From contig CAUSKK010000021.1 of NCBI GenBank assembly GCA_963532425.1, forward strand, positions 1 to 34,936: a stretch of DNA of 34,936 nucleotides. The letters run 5' to 3'. Made by a program: the position numbers and the translations under genes. Positions 31,766 to 34,936 of the stretch are shown here, piece after piece. Positions within the stretch are counted from its first letter, which is position 1. Every line of letters begins with the position of its first letter. Source of the stretch: CAUSKK01 sp963532425 (lineage in GTDB: Bacteria; Pseudomonadota; Gammaproteobacteria; Cardiobacteriales; Cardiobacteriaceae). The notes below the pieces were generated by a model. The model was given only the letters and a program-made list of their open reading frames with translations. It searched no databases and was not told where the DNA came from.

Positions 31766-32407
31766 ATGACCCTTAATTTTCGCAGAGCTCATGAACGGGA
31801 CCTGGCCGCCGCGGTGGCGGTTTTAACTGCCGCCTTCGCCGACTATGAGGTTTACCGGGAAAAATTCCGCCCGCTGTTCGCCAGCGAGCAGTCCTACCGG
31901 GAATTTCTCAACGGCCTGCATACGGTGATGGTGCGGGCGACGCTGCGCCATCACATTTGCCTGCTGGCGGAAGGGGACGACGGCCGGCTACGGGCGGTGG
32001 CCACCGTTCACCGCCTCGGCCATCGGCCCGTGGGGCTGCTGACGTTTTTGCGGGCGGGCATATGGAAGCTGTGGCGCTGCGCCCGCCAGCTGCGCGCCTT
32101 TCAAAGGGTCTTTGATGTGGGCAGCCGAGAGGCCAAGGAAGCCAACGCGGTGCCGAGCTTTTACCTGGAATTGCTGGCGGTGGCGCCGGACTGCCAGGGC
32201 CAGGGCCTGGGCGGCGTTTTCCTGCGGGAGGGGCTGGATGCGCTCGCCCGGGAGGAGAAAATCGGGCGCATTACCCTGACCACCAACACGGCCAGCAACT
32301 GCCGCTTCTATGAACGTAACGGCTTCCGCCAGCTGTCCGTCCGCGAGGTGGCCGGGGTTCCCGTCTGGACCCTGGAGAAACTGCTGGCCAACCCTAAATC
32401 CCATTGA
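31766..32407 (+). CDS. GNAT-family N-acetyltransferase
   Basis: 213 residues; the start MTLNFRRAHERDL at 31766 follows GGAGGAA with 5-6 bp spacing. The GNAT fold is visible: N-terminal FRRAHERDLAAAVAVLTAAF, the core strand FYLELLAVAPDCQGQGLGGVFL with the acetyl-CoA pyrophosphate loop QGQGLGG, then ITLTTNTASNCRFYERNGFRQL. It transfers acetyl from acetyl-CoA to an unknown amine substrate in the cytosol. It stands alone on the + strand amid leftward genes. Confidence 0.9.
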   Translation: MTLNFRRAHERDLAAAVAVLTAAFADYEVYREKFRPLFASEQSYREFLNGLHTVMVRATLRHHICLLAEGDDGRLRAVATVHRLGHRPVGLLTFLRAGIWKLWRCARQLRAFQRVFDVGSREAKEANAVPSFYLELLAVAPDCQGQGLGGVFLREGLDALAREEKIGRITLTTNTASNCRFYERNGFRQLSVREVAGVPVWTLEKLLANPKSH

Positions 32408-32459
32408 AACATACAAAGGGGCGACTGGCTTGGCTAGCCGGGCGGCGGCCATTTTTCTT

Positions 32460-32520
32460 TCAGGGTGCGGAGCGAATCCGCCCCGGCGCCAGCCGTTCCG
32501 GGGCGGCGGGACGGTTCCGG
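32460..32520 (-). pseudogene. 5' remnant of an AGGEDVLL-family gene
   Basis: On the - strand the frame reads NRPAAPERLAPGRIRSAP and stops at 32460-32462. RPAAPERLA is the family N-terminal motif (identical in units 2 and 3). The upstream bases GGAATCCCCCGG resemble the GGAATCCCATG leader of the family, with the ATG lost. It is a decayed start of a further copy, just downstream of unit 7. Confidence 0.7.
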
Positions 32521-32550
32521 GGGATTCCTGGGCTTTAAAAGCGGGGATTT

Positions 32551-33492
32551 TTAGCGGGGGCTGGTGGGCGCGGCGAAGAGTTCCGCCGGGGGCACTGGCC
32601 AGCGATAGAGCACGGGCAGGCCGCTAGCGGCGCTGAGCGCTTCGGCCCGCCGTTCCCACCGGCCCCCGGCGGGGGCCAAGGCCACATCTTCACCGCCGGC
32701 GCGGCCGGCCAGCCAGAGCCCTTCCCCGTCTGCGTAGAAACCCACAGCGGCGGTCAGGGGCCAGCGTCGTAGCGCCTGCCAGCCCGGCCCGTGGCGGCGC
32801 TCCAGGATAAGCTCGTCGCCCTCAACCCGATGGCGGGTGCGGGCCAGGCCCAGATAAACCAGCAGCCGGCCGAGCCGGGCGTCCCAGCGGGCCGGGGGGC
32901 GGGGCGCGGTGCGGGCCGGCAGGGCGTAGGCGGCGGGATTCAGGACGTTTTTTTGCCGTTGATAGTGGTGCCAGTGGTGGCGGGTATCGGCCAGCAGGGC
33001 CAGCAGCACCCACAGCAGCACGAGCGCCAGCCCCGGCCCAATCAGTCGGGCCAGCCAGAGCCTGGCGACGGCGGCGGGCTGAAAATTCAGCAGGGCGATG
33101 GCCAGCGGCAGCAGCAGCACCAGCGCGGCCCAGCCGGTGGCGAGGATAGGGGCGGGCGCAAAGTGCCGGCGCAGGGTCAGGCCCCGGGCCGAGTATTTCA
33201 GCGGCGAGTCCGAGGGCCACAGTTGCAGCTGCTCCCCCAGGGCCGCCAGCCACAGGGGCAGCAGGGCCACGGGCAGCAGTTGTAGCAGCAGGGTTTCCGG
33301 GGCCGAGGGGGGCGGGGCCCAGTCGGGCCGGGGGCCATCGGCGGAGAAAAAATAGAGGGCCAGCGCCGGCAGCAGCAGCAGGGCCAGCAGCTGGGCGATG
33401 ATTTCGTTGGCCGGGGGCGCGAGGCCAGCGCAGGGCACGGGGGACAGCCGCGCCGGGTCGGCCGGTCGGGTTAGATTCATGGGCTTGCTCAT
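32551..33492 (-). CDS. AGGEDVLL-family membrane protein, unit 7
   Basis: 313 residues; the start MSKPMNLTRPADPARLSP at 33492 follows GTGGAGAA in the conserved family leader (TTTTTTAACCCT...GGAGAA). Hydrophobic pairs IIAQLLALLLLPALALYF/LLLQLLPVALLPLWLAAL and ILATGWAALVLLLPLAIALL/LIGPGLALVLLWVLLALLA are separated by polar stretches. ALPARTAPRPPARW occupies the central motif position. The C-terminal domain is more diverged at its start (RHRVEGDELILERRHG, RRWPLTAAVGFYADGEG) but ends canonically with LWLAGRAGGEDVAL, LSAASGLPVLYRWPVPPAELF. It is the most upstream unit of the array. Function unknown. Confidence 0.85.
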   Translation of the reverse strand: MSKPMNLTRPADPARLSPVPCAGLAPPANEIIAQLLALLLLPALALYFFSADGPRPDWAPPPSAPETLLLQLLPVALLPLWLAALGEQLQLWPSDSPLKYSARGLTLRRHFAPAPILATGWAALVLLLPLAIALLNFQPAAVARLWLARLIGPGLALVLLWVLLALLADTRHHWHHYQRQKNVLNPAAYALPARTAPRPPARWDARLGRLLVYLGLARTRHRVEGDELILERRHGPGWQALRRWPLTAAVGFYADGEGLWLAGRAGGEDVALAPAGGRWERRAEALSAASGLPVLYRWPVPPAELFAAPTSPR

Positions 33493-33581
33493 GGGCTTCT
33501 CCACAGGGTTAAAAAATGGGGCGCGGGGACGGCCACCACCGGAGCTGGAGCAAGAAGGGGGCTAGGGGCGAGCTAGTTTTG

Positions 33582-34082
33582 GGGAAGCGCTCAAGCGCCA
33601 CCGGCCATAGAGCACCGCGAGCCACCCAGTGGCGCAGCAACCGCTTCCCCCCGCTAGCCCTAACTAGAATGAAGCGCTTCCCTCTTCATTTGCCCGGCTT
33701 CAAACGAAGCGCTTCACCCTTTCCAATCTCTCCAGACCGAAGCGCTTCCTTCTTAGGGCTCAAAGCGAAGCGCTTCGTTCCCGAACGCCCCATTTCTGGC
33801 CCAACGTTTCGTCGTTGATAAGGAAGCGCTTCACCCCGGCGGCCCAGCTTATCGCGGCGCTTTCTTCTAAAAATCTATATCGTCGAAGCGAAGCGCTTCA
33901 CTTGGGTAGTCCATTGGAACGAAGCGCTCCCCCTTTTAATCTTTAACCCCGGCGGGCCGGTGGCAGCGCAACCGAATGAAGCGCTTCCTTCTCGGAGTTC
34001 AAATTGAAGCGCTCCTTATCATTTCTGGCCCGCCGGAACGAAGCACTTCGCTCTGGGAAAAGCACCGGGCCGGAAGCGCTTC
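33582..34082. repeat. GAAGCGCTTC palindrome array 5
   Basis: About eight to ten exact copies (for example 33671-33680 and 34073-34082) with several near copies in 0.5 kb upstream of unit 7. A short possible family relic lies at 33597-33645; otherwise no gene was recognised. Confidence 0.92.
33597..33645 (-). pseudogene. Possible 3' remnant of an AGGEDVLL-family gene
   Basis: The + strand bases CCATAGAGCACCGCGAGCCA resemble the complement of the family tail (for example CGGTAGAGCACCGGCAGACC ending unit 6). The - strand reads ATGWLAVLYGRW, a plausible decayed ASGLPVLYRW with small indels. The stretch is short, so chance similarity is possible. Confidence 0.35.
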
Positions 34083-34083
34083 T

Positions 34084-34226
34084 TCAAGGTAACTGGGACA
34101 AGGTCGGTTCCGGCCAGTGGATTTCACCCCCGAGAGACTGCAAATGGAGATTGAGATGGCCACCCATTCGCTCGGCAATGGCGTTCAGCTCGGCTAGGGT
34201 GGTAGTTTCTTGCCATTGACCGGCTC
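34084..34226 (-). pseudogene. Possible C-terminal remnant of an unknown protein
   Basis: In the frame shifted relative to the ybaN-like gene, the - strand reads on past its stop as AGQWQETTTLAELNAIAERM then GGHLNLHLQSLGGEIHW, ending at TGA 34084-34086. The sequence has protein-like composition (amphipathic helix then strands) but no start of its own; the frame is open back into the 3' end of the gene at 34227. It may be a truncated gene end or a chance open frame. Family not recognised. Confidence 0.35.
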
Positions 34227-34589
34227 CTAGGCGTCCGGGCAGCGCCAGATAAAAATCAGCACCGCCGCCACCCCCAGCAGCAGCAGGCCGCTGAGCCAGG
34301 CTTGGCCTAGCAGCAGCGAGCCCAGCAGGGAAAAGGACATGGCCACCGTCGCCAGTATTTTGGCCGGGCGAGCGATGGCCCGGCGCCGCTGCCAGTCGCG
34401 CAGGCTGTGGCGCAGGGTCTCATTGCGTAGCAGCCAGCGGAACACCCGCCGCGAGCCGCGCGAAAAGCAGTAGGCTGCCAGCAGCAGAAACGGCACCGTC
34501 GGCATAATCGGCAGCAGCACGCCCAGCAGGGCCAGCAGCAGGGCGAGGCCGCCGGCCCCGTTCCAGAACCATTTTTTTATGGCTTGCAT
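34227..34589 (-). CDS. YbaN-family DUF454 inner-membrane protein
   Basis: 120 residues; GAAGGAGAA precedes the ATG at 34589. The pattern is typical of DUF454/YbaN: GLALLLALLGVLLPIMPTVPFLLLAAYCFSRGS (first hydrophobic region with the PIMPTVPFLL signature), the cytosolic loop LLRNETLRHSLRDWQRRRAI, then LATVAMSFSLLGSLLL and LLLLGVAAVLIFIW. Small inner-membrane protein of unknown function, sometimes near respiratory or haem genes. It starts 15 bp beyond the ppsA terminator. Confidence 0.92.
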   Translation of the reverse strand: MQAIKKWFWNGAGGLALLLALLGVLLPIMPTVPFLLLAAYCFSRGSRRVFRWLLRNETLRHSLRDWQRRRAIARPAKILATVAMSFSLLGSLLLGQAWLSGLLLLGVAAVLIFIWRCPDA

Positions 34590-34603
34590 TTTTTTCTCCT
34601 TCT

Positions 34604-34636
34604 AAAAATTAAAAGCGCCTCCCGGAAGAGGCGCTT
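34604..34636 (-). terminator. Rho-independent terminator of ppsA
   Basis: AAGCGCCTC (34613-34621) and GAGGCGCTT (34628-34636) form a perfect 9-bp stem with a six-base loop. It is followed on the - strand by TTAATTTTT and sits 16 bp after the ppsA stop. Confidence 0.93.
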
Positions 34637-34651
34637 GGCGGTGAGCAGCGT

Positions 34652-34936
34652 CTATTTTTGCAGCTCTCTGGCCAGATAGAGCCAGGTTTCAATCACCGTA
34701 TCCGGGTTCAGGGACATGCTTTCGATGCCCTCCTCGGCCAGCCACCGGGCCAAGTCCTTATGGTCGGACGGGCCCTGGCCGCAAATGCCCACGTATTTGT
34801 TCAGGCGGCGGCAGGCGTCGATGGCCAGATGGAACATGACCTTGACGGCGTCGTTACGCTCGTCGAAGGTACTGGCGATGGCCCCGCCGCTGTCCCGGTC
34901 CACGCCCAGGGTGAGCTGGGTCATGTCGTTGGAGCC
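34652..34936 (-). CDS. ppsA: Phosphoenolpyruvate synthase, C-terminal end (partial)
   Basis: The 94 visible residues enter from the right edge as GSNDMTQLTLGVDRDSGG, the conserved PEP-binding/catalytic region of PpsA. They continue with the cysteine motif KYVGICGQGPSDHKDLA, whose Cys is the proton donor in this enzyme family, and end ARWLAEEGIESMSLNPDTVI plus a short tail. PpsA converts pyruvate and ATP to PEP, AMP and phosphate for gluconeogenesis. The upstream part is outside the window. Confidence 0.96.
   Translation of the reverse strand, partial: GSNDMTQLTLGVDRDSGGAIASTFDERNDAVKVMFHLAIDACRRLNKYVGICGQGPSDHKDLARWLAEEGIESMSLNPDTVIETWLYLARELQK

Overview
This window looks like chromosomal DNA of a high-GC gammaproteobacterium. 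The gene order ubiE-ubiJ-ubiB, a YbaN-type DUF454 protein, a Pseudomonas-type HemB and a PpsA end all point that way. Several surface-lipoprotein paralogues with a TbpB-like barrel recall the Slam-dependent lipoproteins of mucosal Neisseriaceae/Cardiobacteriaceae-type bacteria. I cannot name the genus. No tRNA, rRNA, CRISPR array, integrase or transposase was recognised.

Layout. (1) 1-4.8 kb: the end of an unknown gene, then a leftward set: lipoprotein 1 on its own, and a tightly overlapping dsbA-amgK-rsmD-lipoprotein 2 operon. (2) 4.9-6.7 kb: hemB-aroE, overlapping, closed by a terminator. (3) 6.7-10.8 kb: a dense repeat array and a leftward cluster of TbpB-like lipoproteins (three intact, one pseudogene, plus duplicated 3'-end fragments). 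(4) 10.9-18.6 kb: ubiE-ubiJ, then a strikingly AT-rich island with a J-domain/DUF805/SH3-like membrane protein and a Sel1-repeat protein, then a degenerate ubiE'-'ubiJ chimera, then intact ubiB and a PatB/MalY-type C-S lyase. The junction sequence of ubiJ and ubiB is present on both sides of the island. (5) 19.3-22.1 kb: a GT-C-like membrane glycosyltransferase and a TatD-family hydrolase, whose junction has been copied in tandem with an 86-bp period. (6) 22.1-33.5 kb: a leftward array of eight paralogous membrane-protein units in seven ORFs. No function is known to me. The units share an N-terminal RPAxPxRLSP motif, a central LPPRxxxRHS motif, a WGYDxxxDxF...AGGEDVLL domain and an ASGLPVLYRW tail. 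Between them lie a Sel1 lipoprotein, a GNAT acetyltransferase, a small unknown gene and another repeat array. (7) 33.5-34.9 kb: repeat array, a possible gene remnant, ybaN-like DUF454 gene and the 3' end of ppsA.

Three themes stand out. First, a 10-bp palindrome, GAAGCGCTTC, is packed into almost every non-coding stretch (roughly one per 40-60 bp in four large arrays) and is absent from the AT-rich island. Second, gene 3' ends are repeatedly duplicated in tandem (lipoprotein 3, lipoprotein 6, the glycosyltransferase, ubiJ). Third, the eight-unit membrane-protein family is being remodelled: a fusion through a translated leader, an amber-truncated member, a member with a 64-bp insertion, internal duplication and remnants. 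This family and the repeat are the best candidates for undescribed biology here.
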